Numbered from the stretch's first letter, positions 39,130 through 52,749 are shown. The stretch is 64,000 nt of DNA from Epiperipatus broadwayi (GCA_028023455.1 JAQFVV010012513.1:1426001-1490000); one strand, 5' to 3'. Made by a program: numbers and translations. The notes: generated from the sequence alone by a model not told the origin.

Positions 39130-40000
39130 AGATCGAGATTATCATTTGATGGCCATCTATTAATGAAGAAAGGTTATATAAACTGAGGAATATTTGTCTA
39201 ATATTAAATGAGTCATTTTTGTTGTTTTGTGAAATTAGAGGAAAAAGTGAAGAAGCACTTGATTTAATAAGTGGGCATGTACTTTACTACAAAGGTACAA
39301 ATATTGATAGAAGAAGTCAAGTTGGATTCACTAAGTAGCAGAATCACTTTGGGAAGATTTTTGGTATATCAGACAGAATTGAAAAATGTGTGATTCAAAT
39401 TAATGGAAAACACTGCAGCAGATAATTCAGGTTTATGCACCAACAAGTTCTAATTATGAAGAAGTTAAGGATTTTTATGTAGATGTAAAAATGCTTTGAA
39501 TTGCATCAGGCAACATTTTAAAACTCGCTTGAGAGACTTCAATGCTAGAATTGATAAATGTTAGAAAGATAAAATTGTGAGCAAATCTGGTTATGGTGAC
39601 AGAAGTGAGAGAGAACCCAGATTTATGAAGATCACAGAAAAAAAAAAAACCTGTGTATTGTGAAGTTTTTTGGAGTAAAATAAAAGCACCCAAGAGAATT
39701 GGATTACATTTTATTAAGAGAAAATATGTATTTCAAGATTATAATGTTCTTTATAAATTCAGCAGAGGAAGCAATCAACAATTAGCAAGATGTGAGATTC
39801 ACATTAATGAAAATTAAATAGACAAAAAATGATTTTTTAAAAAAATAAAAAGACAGTATTAATAGTAGATATTACATACAAGAGATGGATGGATGAAATA
39901 AGAAAATGTGCAGGATTTATGTGGAGAAAAGAGGCTAGAGATTGGAAAAGATGGACTGAATTTGGAGAGACATTCATCCTGTAGTGGACCTAATGGTTGA
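39130..40000 (+). pseudogene. RTE LINE copy with internal deletion of the reverse transcriptase
   Basis: 39150-39873 is a decayed version of the endonuclease domain and its linker, including the strings equivalent to CEVRRKGEE, IQVYAPTSS, the GDFNAR region and LDYILTN, with many stops. At about 39873, directly after codons for V-D-I, the sequence jumps to the C-terminal segment equivalent to RWMDEIRKCAG and runs to the family end (TTCATCCTG, then GATAATGATGA). The segment from about residue 308 to about 943, with the whole polymerase domain, is missing. It is a defective derivative on the opposite strand from the 38.4-kb fragment. Confidence 0.85.
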
Positions 40001-40990
<990 letters not shown>

Positions 40991-42435
40991 TTCATATACT
41001 TATTTATTCACCGATTATTGACATATCTATGTAAATTCACATTGACACGCAAAATTAAACAAATTTTGGGATATTTATAAAAATCCTTAATAATAGCAAT
41101 TAATTCATAATTATTACTAAATGCATAAAATTGATGCAAATATTTAGAAATATATTATTCACTAAGGAAGAAAACTTTTTCACAAGTACGTATTAAATGT
41201 TGTTTTGACAAATTTTTCAGTATCGCGATTGCCGTTCATGGATCCTAAGATTTGTTGTGATAATATCTATAAAAAAACAAAAAAAAAACAACAACTATTG
41301 TGTGCAAGTTATAGATTTTTCGATCATAGCTTTTGTTATCAGAAAGTTGACCTCTCACGATCTTTCACAGTCTCAGAAAATTGGAAACAAAGTTTTTTTA
41401 ATTTTTTATAACTATTATGATTATAAATTATTTTGGATTTCAAATCGTGATTTTTGATAAGATGAAATGCAACAATTAGTTTTTTGTTTGGTCTCTCTCC
41501 TCTTTTCTTTTGTTTTGTTTATGAGAATCACTCTTTTCAAAAATAACATATAAATGATAGTTCATCTTATGTTTGTTCGTTTAAATTTTGAAATATTTTT
41601 CAGAATAATTTTTCTTCTGCTTTCTACACACTTTCTTTTATCTCCTTAGTCAATCTTTATCTCCCCCCTCCTCCACAATTTAAAATGTTATTACATGTAA
41701 CTTTCTTTAGGATTTATTTTACTTTTTTACTTTCCAATCTTTTTTTTATTTTTTGTTTTTCTGCGGAATATTTTTTTTCTTAGATATTCTCCTTTATTTT
41801 TTAAATTGCCGTAGTTATTATTATAAACTAATTATTCCATGTTTCAAAATAGATTTAAACGCCAAACTTAAATCAAAATGATTTTCAGCTCCTTAAATTG
41901 AATTGTGTATTGTATTACTTATTAAATTTATTGTATTTTCGAAATAAAATTATCTATTTATGTAGTTTATAAATTACGTTTTAAAATTTTTACAATAAAG
42001 TTGTTATATTAAAATACTCGTTCTATTTCTAAATTTTACTAACTAAATTTTATTTAAAATTTAGTTTAATAAAAAGGACGCATTTTAACAACTTTGATAC
42101 AATATTATGTAAGAAGCATATATATATATATATTGCATATATTTACGCGCAAAAAGGCTTCGTCATTTTTATTTGTGTGTGTGTTGGGTCTATGTACGTG
42201 TATAATAAATCGATAACGAGCCTACTAAGGCAATTTTATATATTTTTTACATTCATCTCCCTTCAAGTATGCTATTTATGTTTCGTTGGGTATTTGAATA
42301 GGATATTAATTATTGCCCCCTATTGTGATATATGAATAACAAAGTATTTATGGCGAAAAAATATCTTATGTGAAGACGCCGAATGCTAAAACATTCAAGT
42401 TGTAAAATCAAAATAGTTAGGACTTAAAAATAGAA
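40991..42435. other. AT-rich non-coding stretch
   Basis: No bounded element was recognised. The frames near 41205-41457 overlap each other in two frames and have chance-like composition. Confidence 0.45.
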
Positions 42436-42532
42436 GAGTTGATAGCCTACGGTTAGCATAGCTGCCTTCCAAGCAGCCGGCCGGGTTCGCTTCCTGGTCA
42501 ACGCATTTCACATATGAAAAAAAAAAGAAAAG
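42436..42532 (+). mobile_element. tRNA-Gly(UCC)-derived SINE or tRNA pseudogene, compact form
   Basis: This is the closest copy to a real tRNA-Gly. The anticodon stem GCTGC (42461-42465) and GCAGC (42473-42477) encloses CTTCCAA with anticodon TCC, and the T arm CCGGG-TTCGCTT-CCTGG follows. The acceptor pairs only in part (GTTGA with TCAAC) and the D arm is short. It has the SINE tail TTTCACATATGAAAA, so it is a SINE copy and not a working tRNA gene. Confidence 0.8.
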
Positions 42533-42834
42533 TTTAACTTTTACTTCCGATAAATATTCAGATATTTCAAGTCCCTAGCTTACTTGATAATGAAAGATGT
42601 CTTCAGAAATTCATGTATAGTGGAAGAGATTAGTTGGGGCAATTTTATGCTGAAAGACAATTCGAGGCAAATTCGGATTTTATGGAAAAAGAGTAAAAAA
42701 AAAAAAAGACAATTCTAGGTGTGTTTTGCAAATTTGAAAAAAAAAAGACTTTATAAAATATAATCAGTTGCATCTTATTAGTTGAAAGTCATATATAGAA
42801 AACAGATCTTGACTTTATTTGTTTTAAATCTTTG
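42533..42834. other. AT-rich non-coding stretch
   Basis: Two A-runs near 42690 and 42740. Nothing else was recognised. Confidence 0.5.
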
Positions 42835-42952
42835 ATTATTTCAGCACCCCTACAGTAATAAAACATAGTCTGAATAAAGCAGCATTATCTTTTATCCATG
42901 CTGTTTTATTCAGTCTTTACATGTGTTTCACAGGTAGCGCTGCTGAAATAAT
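42835..42952. mobile_element. Small foldback element (about 118 bp)
   Basis: The left half starts ATTATTTCAGCACCCCTAC and is mirrored by the right half (reverse complement ATTATTTCAGCAGCGCTAC). Both contain a (T/A)CTGAATAAA(G/A)CAGCAT string near the centre. Imperfect arms and no coding suggest an old MITE. TA could be the target duplication. Confidence 0.6.
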
Positions 42953-43030
42953 AGAATGTTATACTGATGCTAATACAACAGTTAAACTGCCTTCTAATCC
43001 GAGTGATTTCAATCAACTTTTACCTTAAAA

Positions 43031-43031
<1 letters not shown>

Positions 43032-43127
<96 letters not shown>

Positions 43128-43160
43128 CCTACCTACCTACCTACCTACCTACCTACCTAC
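43032..43160. repeat. Compound (CTAT)n(CTAC)n microsatellite
   Basis: CTAT units run to about 43124, then nine CTAC units to 43160. This is a clean single switch of repeat motif. Confidence 0.97.
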
Positions 43161-44086
43161 AAACTAACCAGGATATTCAGTGAAAGAGCAACAACTAGTA
43201 GAAATTTGTTACATTTGTCACGAAGACCATCTCGATTTCTTCATTTTTTTAAAAACCAAGGTTAATGAATGATTTCCAAGCATTATGAAGGATCACATTA
43301 AATTAACTTATAAGGTTATTTTCCATTATTATGTGAATAACTGTTTAAACTTTTTTCTCCTTATACTTAAAGAGTTTAAATAAAGTCTGATTTTTTCCAA
43401 AGACATTCAACAAATGTTTCCAGTTGACAGAAATAATCTAATGTATAATCACAACAAAAATGCAAACAACACAAACTTTCAGACAAACAAGTTATTTAAC
43501 ATAATATAAAAACAATGCTCTATTTGAAGTATAAATTTGATATATCTTGTAGGACAGAAAATAACATAAATATAAAATAATAAATGTCAATTGTGTCTCA
43601 TTTAAAAAAAAATTAAATGATAGTATCAGATCGATAAAATAATCAAGTTTATTGTTTTGGTTTAAACCTCTGGAGTTCATAAAAAGTTTAACAACTAGAA
43701 ATGATACCTGGGTTGAGATCCATGCATATCACTTCCAAAATTTGGTACTCCATCATTTAAAATGTCAAACTGCTTAATATTTTAATATTCATAGTTCCAT
43801 AAATAATGAATGGCTTCCTATATCAAGAGACCGCAATCTGTAAAACTATTAACGCGAGAAAAAAACCATGATAAAATTTAATGATATTAAAAGTGAAAAT
43901 GTCATAAAATAATAAGTAAAACAACTTCAGATATCAAATCTCTCCAATATATATATATATAAAATTGGAAAGCCATAGCAAGTATGGTCATGACTCTAAA
44001 AATTGGATAATGGATGATCACCATTTATTTTTTTCTCAGTCATTCTCTAATTTACATCTATTATATCTTCAAAAACAAAAAGCTCA
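43161..44086. other. AT-rich non-coding stretch
   Basis: Nothing was recognised. Confidence 0.5.
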
Positions 44087-44195
44087 GTCAAGCGTTGCTG
44101 AGAGATCATCGCAGCCGCTGTGCAAGCAAGTAGTTGGTTGCAGACGGTTGTGGTATCGCGTCCCGGCGGATGCTATGACATATGGAAAAAAAAAA
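44087..44195 (+). mobile_element. tRNA-Gly-derived SINE, long form
   Basis: The leader GTCAAG is followed by GCGTTGCTGAGAGATCATCG, the long-form inserted segment (TAGTTGGTTGCAGACGG), the B-box-like GTATCGCGTCCC, GGATGC and the tail TATGACATATGG plus a 10-base A-run. The B box has lost its GGTTC start, which should weaken promoter activity. Confidence 0.85.
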
Positions 44196-44867
44196 GTCAC
44201 TGACAATATTATCCTCACTCATATGTAAAACATGATTTAAATGGCCAAGATGTAGAAAGCATTACCATACTACTGTTATTAAACAGGTATTATTTTAATA
44301 AGGATATATTATACAGTTTTGAACTTAATAGTTTGAAGGGCTGTACTTATTTTCAATTTTCGGATAAGATTAAAACTTCAAAATAATGTTAATAATTTAG
44401 CTTACTAGGGAATAAAATAGCTAATGGATTTAGTAACAAGAGAATGATGATACATATTTAGTGTAATGGCTCTAATTATGTGATAAAAACAGTATTATAT
44501 ATCACCCTTCTCCCAAGATATTCTTAAACTGTGAAAGTTTGATATTCTTTACTGACTCATAAAAACTAAGGGTGTGAAAAATATCTTAACAAATTACACC
44601 CAACAATATTTAAATATAAACAACAAATTTAACGGATACAAAATAATTCCATTCTTGAAGTATATTCCCAAAAATATTTTTAGATATTTAAAGAAAAAAG
44701 ATTTGCAGAATGATCATTTTATTGAAATATAAAAAGTAAGAATATTGCATGTTATATATAAATTTAAACCGCGCTATAATGATATCCATAATGGCAATAT
44801 CGCTGGAGAAAATTTATATGTATATTATAATAATTTTAATAAGTTCATAAATAAATTATATAATATT
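44196..44867. other. AT-rich non-coding stretch
   Basis: Nothing was recognised. Confidence 0.5.
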
Positions 44868-45180
44868 GGCATCAACCAGGGATATGGGCGTTCCATCATC
44901 AGATTTTCAAAGATATGGATGGCTGAAGAATTGGAGGGTGGAGTAGATTGAAGCATTAAAGTTTGAAGATTTGCTATCTTAAAATAAACCGAATATTGAT
45001 TATATATATGTGTGGGAAATGATGATCAGGACTAACTGATGAGTGCTGTTTCAGAATGATATATATATATATACATCATTTATCTTTTTCACATGTGTGG
45101 TTGTGTGTATCTGTTGTATGAGACAGAGCGAATGGCTAAAAGAGCTTGAAAGTCTGTGTTCGAATGAATTGTGCTTGTAT
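44868..45180 (+). repeat. R1-related unit, first of a tandem pair
   Basis: It contains AATATTGGCATCAAC, CGTTCCATCATCAGATTTTC, GAATTGGAGGGTGGAGTAG, a diverged form of the CTGGACCAACTGATG block (CAGGACTAACTGATG) and the ending GCTTGAAAGTCTGTGTTCGAAT. The last string is close to a B box (GTGTTCGAAT). A related unit starts 415 bp later. Confidence 0.75.
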
Positions 45181-45282
45181 TTTAAGGATTACAGATTCAG
45201 CCTGTATCCTGCTCACTCCTCTTTTGTGTATTTAAATAGACAAGGTTTAATACATGAGGGATCAGAATGTCTTAAAAGTCAA

Positions 45283-45622
45283 CATGGGCATGACAATAAT
45301 ATTGGCATCAACAAGGGATTTGGGCACTCCATCATTAGATTTTCAATAGTGTATGTGACTGAAGAATTGGAGGGTGGAGTATATTGAAGCCTGTCCCTTA
45401 ACATTTGACGATTTGCTATCTTAATATGAACCTATCACTGATTATACATGCGTGTGGGAGATGAACTGGAACAATTGATAAGTACTGGTTCAGCATGAAA
45501 TACATATATTGGAGATAATTAATTTTTTTCACGTCTGTGGTCATATGTGTCGGTTGTATGCTAAAGTGTATAGCTGAAGGGAGCTTGAAAGAATGTGTTC
45601 AAATCCTTTATATTACAGCTAT
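45283..45622 (+). repeat. R1-related unit, second of a tandem pair
   Basis: It shares ATATTGGCATCAACAAGGG, CACTCCATCATTAGATTTTC, GAATTGGAGGGTGGAGTA and the end GCTTGAAAGAATGTGTTCAAATCC with the preceding unit. The start of the 171-codon plus-strand frame (45537-46052) lies in this repeat. Confidence 0.75.
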
Positions 45623-46042
45623 TAATTATATAACGGTAAGAATATATATAATCTTATTCATGAAAGAATTAAGTCCAAAAAGGGACAAATCATGTTCAAA
45701 GAGTTACTTTAACAAGGTTGTAAAAAATGCAAACTTTCTGATTTCAGATCTAACAGATAGCGTACCAAACTATCATGTTTTCATATATGGTAGAAAAAAC
45801 AATCGTCGATATTTGATTATAAATATATTTATACTACATCAAAAAGTACACATTAATAAAAAAAGTAATCGATACTATATTAGCTGTGTTTTTGAGCTAC
45901 AAAAAAAAAAAAAAACATATTTGTCTAAAGAATTAACATTTTCTAGATATTTAAGTTCTGCTGTTTCTTTTTCAGAAATTGATACGTTAAGCATTTTTCT
46001 TCCTGTGTGTACGTTGGATTTCAATGTAAAGAATATTGTCTT
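45623..46042. other. Spacer between R1 and SINE; part of a 171-codon frame
   Basis: The frame 45537-46052 runs from R1 through this spacer into the SINE at 46043. The spacer portion is basic and hydrophobic and includes a poly-A-encoded lysine run, with no motif I can name. A frame that starts and ends in mobile elements is most likely chance. Confidence 0.4.
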
Positions 46043-46155
46043 GCGTTGTTAGCCGAGAGGTATCGCAGCCGCCATGCAAGCAAGTAGTTGGTTGCAGACG
46101 GTTGTGGGTTCGCGTCCCGGCCGATGCTATGACATATGAAAAAAAAAAAAAAAAG
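46043..46155 (+). mobile_element. tRNA-Gly-derived SINE, long form, best-preserved
   Basis: The acceptor GCGTTGTTAGCCGAGAGGT and A box, the anticodon region CGCCATGCAAGCAAG, the inserted GTTGGTTGCAGACGG, a good B box GGGTTCGCGTCCC, the 3' acceptor GGCCGATGC, the tail TATGACATATG and a 16-base A-run are all present. The minus-strand copy at 4174-4253 matches it almost base for base. Confidence 0.9.
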
Positions 46156-47819
46156 AATATTGTTTTAAGTGTAAAACGTTAACAATTTTAACACACACAT
46201 ATATATGTTAAAGTCACGCGTGCACTTTAAGTAATAAGATATAATAATCTTTGCATTTTTTTTCTCTTAAGTGAGCGCTCATAATTTATATTATTTATTT
46301 TAAAGCAGATTTAGACCAAGAGTTCTACCGTTTTTGGTCTGCAGATTCCTTTGCTCACCAGATAAAAATCAAAAATTGCTTCTCAGAATATTACTTTTAA
46401 AACACTCAACTGGCATGTGTTGAACTTAAATTTTGGTAATATTCCAAATTAAATTTTATAATTTTTTCACAATTTCAATATCGGATAATCTAATAATGTT
46501 CAACATCTGTTTAAATGGTCGTTTGGGAAAACATCGCCACCGTCCATATTAATCTTTTTGCCAGCGGTTCCCACAATAACGTTTTTAAATGCATAAAAGA
46601 AATTACAAAAAGAAAAAAAAGATTATTTACTTATATTAAAATATAGTTAAGAATATAGAATAACAATGTCATATATATATATTTTTCCAATTTACAGATG
46701 CCGTGAAATTTTTTTATGGACATCTTGGTATTCGTGGAACTATTGGTATTCATAAACCTCTGCTTAAATATTCCTGTTTTAGATTATCTAAAACATATAA
46801 CTTAAATGCAAAATGCTTAAATGAAATTCAATAAACATGATCAATTAATAAAACATCTATTTTATATTTATTTCTAAAATTTTATTATTATTATTATTTA
46901 TTTAACTATTTTAATAGCAGTGTATTTAGTACAAATTGATGTATATAGAAAAGTAGAGAGAAGAAGATAACAATTAAAATATCCTTAAAAAATCATTCCT
47001 TAAAATAAGATTTCTTTAGTAAACATCTATTAAAATAAGATTTTAAAAAGTCAATAATTAAAATGCCACCTTTTTTGACGTATTGTTTGGATAAAATAAT
47101 GGACAAACTCACTGATTAATTATTGTAATGTATTGTCAAAGATAGTACGTGTATAATACCAATGATTTGATTGGCTGTTTTGATTAAATATTGTTTTTTT
47201 TTTTTACAGCTAATTCGTGTTTAATTTCTGACTTAACAACATACATTATTGAATTATATATTTATACCCATTAAAACATTTATTTTATTTTTTGTATTTA
47301 CAATAAATGAATAAACATCTGGAAATGGAGTGAAATAACTTCTTAGCTAAATGTATTTCTGGATAGATCAGTACTTTTCAGTTGGTTCAGATCATCATCA
47401 ATGCCCACTAAAATATTGTCTTTCTTCAAAGATATATGTTGGAGGAGTGCCGACATATGTCTTCTTCTCAAATACTGTACTTTGCATTTTTTGAGAAGTG
47501 GGAAATGACACATTTGTTTTAAAGTATATTAATATATTCTACATTTGTGAAAATAAAATGGTTTGGAATTCCATTAATAAATAATACGACTAGATTTATA
47601 TTTAATAAGAATAGTTATATTAATCTTAAGATTAAAGTGCATTTATAGGCTGATAATATAAAAATATAAAGCCTAATAAATAAGTACTAATCATTAATAT
47701 ATTTTTAAAAAAGTTATACCCTCGAAAAAATATAGCCCTTATAGATTGTATTACTATCATATATTTGGTCGCCTCAATATTTACTTATATGTGAATGTGT
47801 GCATGCGTGTACTTGAAAC
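46156..47819. other. AT-rich non-coding stretch with a tiny R1-like string
   Basis: About 47373-47417 (CAGTTGGTTCAGATCATCATC) resembles the R1 block CAGTTGGTCCAGATTATCATC in minus orientation. Otherwise nothing was recognised. Confidence 0.45.
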
Positions 47820-49410
47820 ATAAATAATTGCACATTTCACTGAATTACGTAACATCAATAAGCTATGAAAAAAATAGTTACCACTTTATCTTTAGCACTG
47901 GGTCAGTTCTGTCTATTATTTTAATTTTTGTACAAAATAAGTAATATGAAATCATTATTCAAATATTCAGAGAATGAAGATAAAATTTCAGTTTTTACAA
48001 TGTCTGTATATCAAATGAATAGTCAGTTGAACTTGTAAATTCTCATCCCTATGAAAAATCAAACTCTTCTCACAAAAAAATGTTGATGTTTTGTAACTTT
48101 AGATTATAGTGTTAACGTTATAATAAATGAAAATGAACCATATATTTTTTTTTATATAAAATAAATTTTAACATAATGGTTTTATTAACATTAACTCTCT
48201 TGCATTCTATCACATTCTACTGTTTCATTTAGTGATAATTTTTGGAAATGCTCAACATTTTTGTTTTTATAAAATCTTTACACTAAAACTCAATAAAATG
48301 GGTTTGATTCTTTTTTAATTAAATGTTATAAATTAATAATATTTTTAAAAGTCACATTTGACCATTTTAAATATTTGAAAACTGACCTGAATGTATAACA
48401 ATGTATTACAAATGTTAACACAGATATTTACATAGGCTAAAACAAATAAATGAATTCGTTTTTATTTTAAATTTGTTTTTTTTTTTTTCTAAACATTTAT
48501 GATGACTCAAATTACAATATTTTAAAATAATTTGACAGATGAAATAATAGATACCATTATTCTTTTTTCTTCATATTAGCCAAGAACTCCTATTTTTAAA
48601 AATAAAACATAAATGAATAAATTCAAAGTGTACCCTTGTTTTTTTTCTAATAATTAACCAATTAGTGTGTAAAATAATTAACAGTATTTTATAAATAAAC
48701 AAAAAAATAATTTTAATTTACACTTCACAATGTTCACAGTGAAAACTAAAATTGAAGAATGCAAATTCCCTCTGGGCATTTTCTTATGTCAAAAGAACAA
48801 AGGAGACATCTTGTGATGTTACCCACAGTCTATAAGATGATGACCTCTTCACAGTCTTTTTTCAACTTTAATAAATGTAGTAATAAATAATCATCTCTTA
48901 ATTATATATAATTGCAATGAAAATCATTGATCTCTCACTGAGTAATGTAATGTCAATAAATTATAAAAAAATAGAATATCATTCTAGCTTTTAGGTTGAT
49001 TCATATTTAAACACAGTCCATTGAAGTAATTTTAAACAAGAGAATGAATACTGTCTATTGTTTTAATTTATGTATTGAATAAACAATGTAAAATCTCCAT
49101 TCAAATATTCAGAGAATCAAAGTAGAAACCCAGTTTTAACAATTTTTAAATGTCAAATGAAACGTCAGATGTATGTAATTAATATGGATGTAACTGTATC
49201 CCCCATTAAGTTATGAAAACATCAATAAATTATGAAAACATCACTCTATCTTTTAGCAGTTCACTGGTATAATTTCAAGCAAAAAATAGATTCTGTTTAT
49301 TATTTTAATTTATTACATTTATTAAACTGACTTATTATGTAATATTTAGAGGGTGTTAAAACTGAGATTCTGTTTTGATCCTCTGAAAATTTGAATAGAG
49401 ATTTAAGGTT
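47820..49410 (+). repeat. Three diverged copies of an old repeat
   Basis: Blocks at about 47820-48050, 48900-49180 and 49190-49410 share, in order, ATCAATAA(A/G)(T/C)TATGAAAA, a TCTAGCTTTTAG or ATCTTTAGCA string, CTGT(C/T)TATT(A/G)TTTTAATTT and (first two) TTCAAATATTCAGAGAAT followed by CAGTTTT. Divergence is high. They abut the end of duplication copy 2. Confidence 0.6.
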
Positions 49411-49609
49411 ATTTATTTATTTTGTACATAAATTAAAAAAAAGTAAATATAATTTATTTTCTTGTTTAAAATTGCATGAATGATGTAAGCTTAAATATCA
49501 ACAGAGCTTAACAATAGAGGTAGGGGCATTTTAGCTTTTCATAGTTTATTGATGTTTACATAACTCAGGGGAAGATGCAGTTACTTTCATTCAATTGCAT
49601 ACAGTTATC

Positions 49610-49612
<3 letters not shown>

Positions 49613-49663
<51 letters not shown>
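49613..49663. repeat. (TA)n tract at the edge of duplication copy 2
   Basis: A pure TA dinucleotide tract of about 50 bp. It lies at the point where clear alignment with copy 1 (near 16.2 kb) fades. Confidence 0.9.
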
Positions 49664-49666
<3 letters not shown>

Positions 49667-49909
49667 CAGAAAGTGGCTCCTTTTATTTAAATAAACACTT
49701 GGATACACACACAAACCTCTATTACTAGAACAATTATGCTTGATAAACTCCATTATTTGCAGAAGCAATGATCAGTCTAATGACCACCTTATGGAATAGT
49801 GCAATCATATCATATTGAATATGTAAGGGTGTGTGCAGGTGTGGAAACATAGAACATGAATGCATGCCAAAGAAGAACTCTGAATAAAGCTTTTAAATAA
49901 ATAAAACAT

Positions 49910-50400
49910 TTATTACAAGATAACTAAATAAACATTTGGTTTTTTAATTTATGCATATGCATGTTTTGGATAATTCCAACATCAATGATTGAATAGTTTA
50001 CATGAGAATAAATAACATTAAAATAAACTTTTTGGTATTTTATTCCAACATATGCCAGCTATTAATCCACTTTGATACGCTTATGAAAAGAGACATTATA
50101 ATACTAGCACTAAAATAATAAACATGAAACCAAACTTCTTGGTATTTTACTTATAAGATATACTCAAGCTATAAGTCAATTCTGAGAAGCCTATAAAAAT
50201 AAACATTACAAACACTACACTAAGATAACTAAGTATGAAATTAACTTATTGGTATTTTACTTCAAATACACATACATTACCAATTAATTCTGATATGCTT
50301 ATGGAAAAGAAAACTCTATTAAACAATGACACTAAAATAGTAAAATGTGAAATTAAAATTCTGGGCATTTTTACTTCAAATTCACATCAAAATAATACAT
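49910..50400 (-). repeat. Degenerate tandem array, about 110-bp units, 4-5 copies
   Basis: The string TTGGTATTTTA(C/T)TTC recurs at about 50034, 50141, 50251 and 50363 (last in altered form), giving spacings of 107, 110 and 112 bp. A fifth, weaker unit may begin near 49935. Each unit also has a GC(T/C)TAT(G/A)(A/G)AAA and a CACTAA(A/G)ATA string. The equivalent place in copy 1 (about 15.66-15.72 kb) holds one unit. Confidence 0.75.
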
Positions 50401-51039
50401 GAGGGGTATAAATCTATGAGTAAGAGGTCAAATGAATAACTCTATTAATTAGCTACACTTTCTTTTCTTTTGCTTGCTTATTAAAAATGAGGATGAAACA
50501 TTCTGAGAATTGATGGTATAAAACCTAAAATAATTAATATGATATGATTTAAAACATCGATTAAAAAATTACAAATCAATGATGGATTTTCTCCATACTT
50601 TCCAAATTAATAGTATTTTATGCATGCATCTGAATTATGCTACCTGTTATAAAATAATTAACATAACTAAATCCAATCAGTTTACTTATGAAATCAAGAA
50701 ATATAATGCCATAATACGGATGATGCCATGGCCAACCAAGCTTTAATACTAATTCTACTTCAGCTGTTCTGTGAGAAAAATCAATTCTACATTTATTTTC
50801 TTAGCAGCAAACTATCCTACACTTGGCTATGAATAAATGATAGGAAAACATACCATATAAATACATGAGGGATAAAAAGACTTTATTAAATCTGATCCTT
50901 TAAATAACAAAACACAGTAACTCCTTAGCCTTATTCTGACGCTTAAATGCTGGTGTGGACAATGTTTCATCACTGAAAAACAAGGAAAATACACTACTTG
51001 ACTTCACATACTATAATTATCACAAAATACACAATTGCT

Positions 51040-51190
51040 TAATCTGGAAAATATAATCTACTCCTGACAAATATTTCAACAAACTAAGGGAGAGTGCTCT
51101 CAATTCCTGAAAATACCATATATAATTCACTCATGACAAGTATTCAAATAAATTAAGGAAGAGTTCTCTAAATACCTGACAATATAATTT
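51040..51190 (-). repeat. Tandem pair, about 70-bp units
   Basis: TATAAT(C/T)(T/C)ACTC(C/A)TGACAA begins at about 51051 and again near 51120. Each is followed by AA(C/T)TAAGG(G/A)AGAGT(G/T)CTCT and CCTGA(A/C)AAT. Copy 1 has a single equivalent at 14893-14960. Confidence 0.75.
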
Positions 51191-52749
51191 ATAGTATAAA
51201 CAATTTCTTTCTACATAGCCACTAAACACATCTCAATCTAAGTATAAAAAATAATAAATTAACTCTTAAATAAATCCCTAATCCTTCCACTTCTTTTTGG
51301 CACATCCCATCATTGAAAACCTTGAAACAAGTCATTCTACCTTTTAGTTCAACAATTATACACCTGGATTAAATAACAGACAGACATACAAGCATAATAA
51401 CACATAAAACAATTTCAAATCACATTCAATAACGAAATACTGTAACCACACTAATTAATAAGTTATCAAAAAAAAAAAGTAAAAAATGAATCTCTCATTT
51501 CTGATGAAGTATAATATTTTAACTTTGAAATATAATAATTATTACTAAATAATCCTCATTATTTGTGGCAAAGCAAAGACAAAATAACTTTTTAGTGTAT
51601 TTGACATTAGCCCATAAATTGAAATAAAAAGTTTGGTTTGGGACAAACAACAAATCTTTAAATTTGGAGGAAAATAATTATTGAGAAATGGACCTCATAA
51701 CTTCTTAAAAATGCAAGGATAAGATAATAAATTTTATGCAATTACCCCTTTTCAAAAATGAGCTGACAGCTCCCTAATAGCAAACAGATATTTCTATTGC
51801 CATCATCGCATATAGAAATACAAGTACACAATAAAAACTATATTAAAATAATAACTAATTAAGCAGTATAATATTTCTCCATATTATATTTTTCTGAGAC
51901 ATTCTTGAAGAGAGAAATAATAATTAAATAACATTTAAAAAAATATAAGACAAATAATGGGTCTACCTATCTATCAAATGCTAACAAAAATAATAATAAT
52001 CATTAAAATCTTTTTTTTTTCTTAGCAGGAACATAAAAGTTCATTTACTGTCTGTAGATAACACATCTTTGTGATGTACAAAAATGATGATGATCATTTG
52101 TATAACAATAAATATGCATTAACACATAATTTCCTGCAGGGAGACAAATAATATGCATTGGATCCAATTAAAAAGCATTTCAAAGTTCTTAGCATTAGCT
52201 AATGAAACTGCTGGCAATATCACATATGAAACATTTCTTGATGGCAAATAAATATTTATTACTACATAAGTTGAGCAATAATTCACTAACTAATTCATTA
52301 CACTTGTTAAAGCATTTGTTCTAAATTCCTAAAAGTCATTCATTAGACAAATAACTGTTTAGTTCATAAAATCCATTTAAATCTATGTAAGTTTATTGAT
52401 AATATACTTTAATCATAAAAAAATCAAATGTAAACTAGGAGCAATAATAAAATGCAAATATCAATATCTAGTTGGCATGCTCTCCCACTCATTCAGTTAT
52501 AAGTACATTTAGAGATAAGTTAATAATTCATTAATTATGTCACACATTTCATTTATTTCTAGAGACACAAATGGTTAGATATAAATTTTTGTCAATAATA
52601 ATAATAAAACATGTTATAATAAGTTATTCACACACATCCTTCCATTTAAACTTTATTTATTTATAGCTAGTGAAAATTATCAACAAAAAGTTTTTGAAGT
52701 GTTTTAGGAAAAAGGTCAGCATATTTTTTTCAGAATAACAGTAAAATTC

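Noticed and set aside
42436-42504. A functional tRNA-Gly(UCC) gene
   Set aside because: The acceptor pairing is incomplete, the D arm is shortened and it carries the SINE tail with an A-run.
45537-46052. 171-codon plus-strand frame
   Set aside because: It starts in an R1 repeat and ends in a SINE, and includes lysines encoded by an A-run. No recognisable domain.
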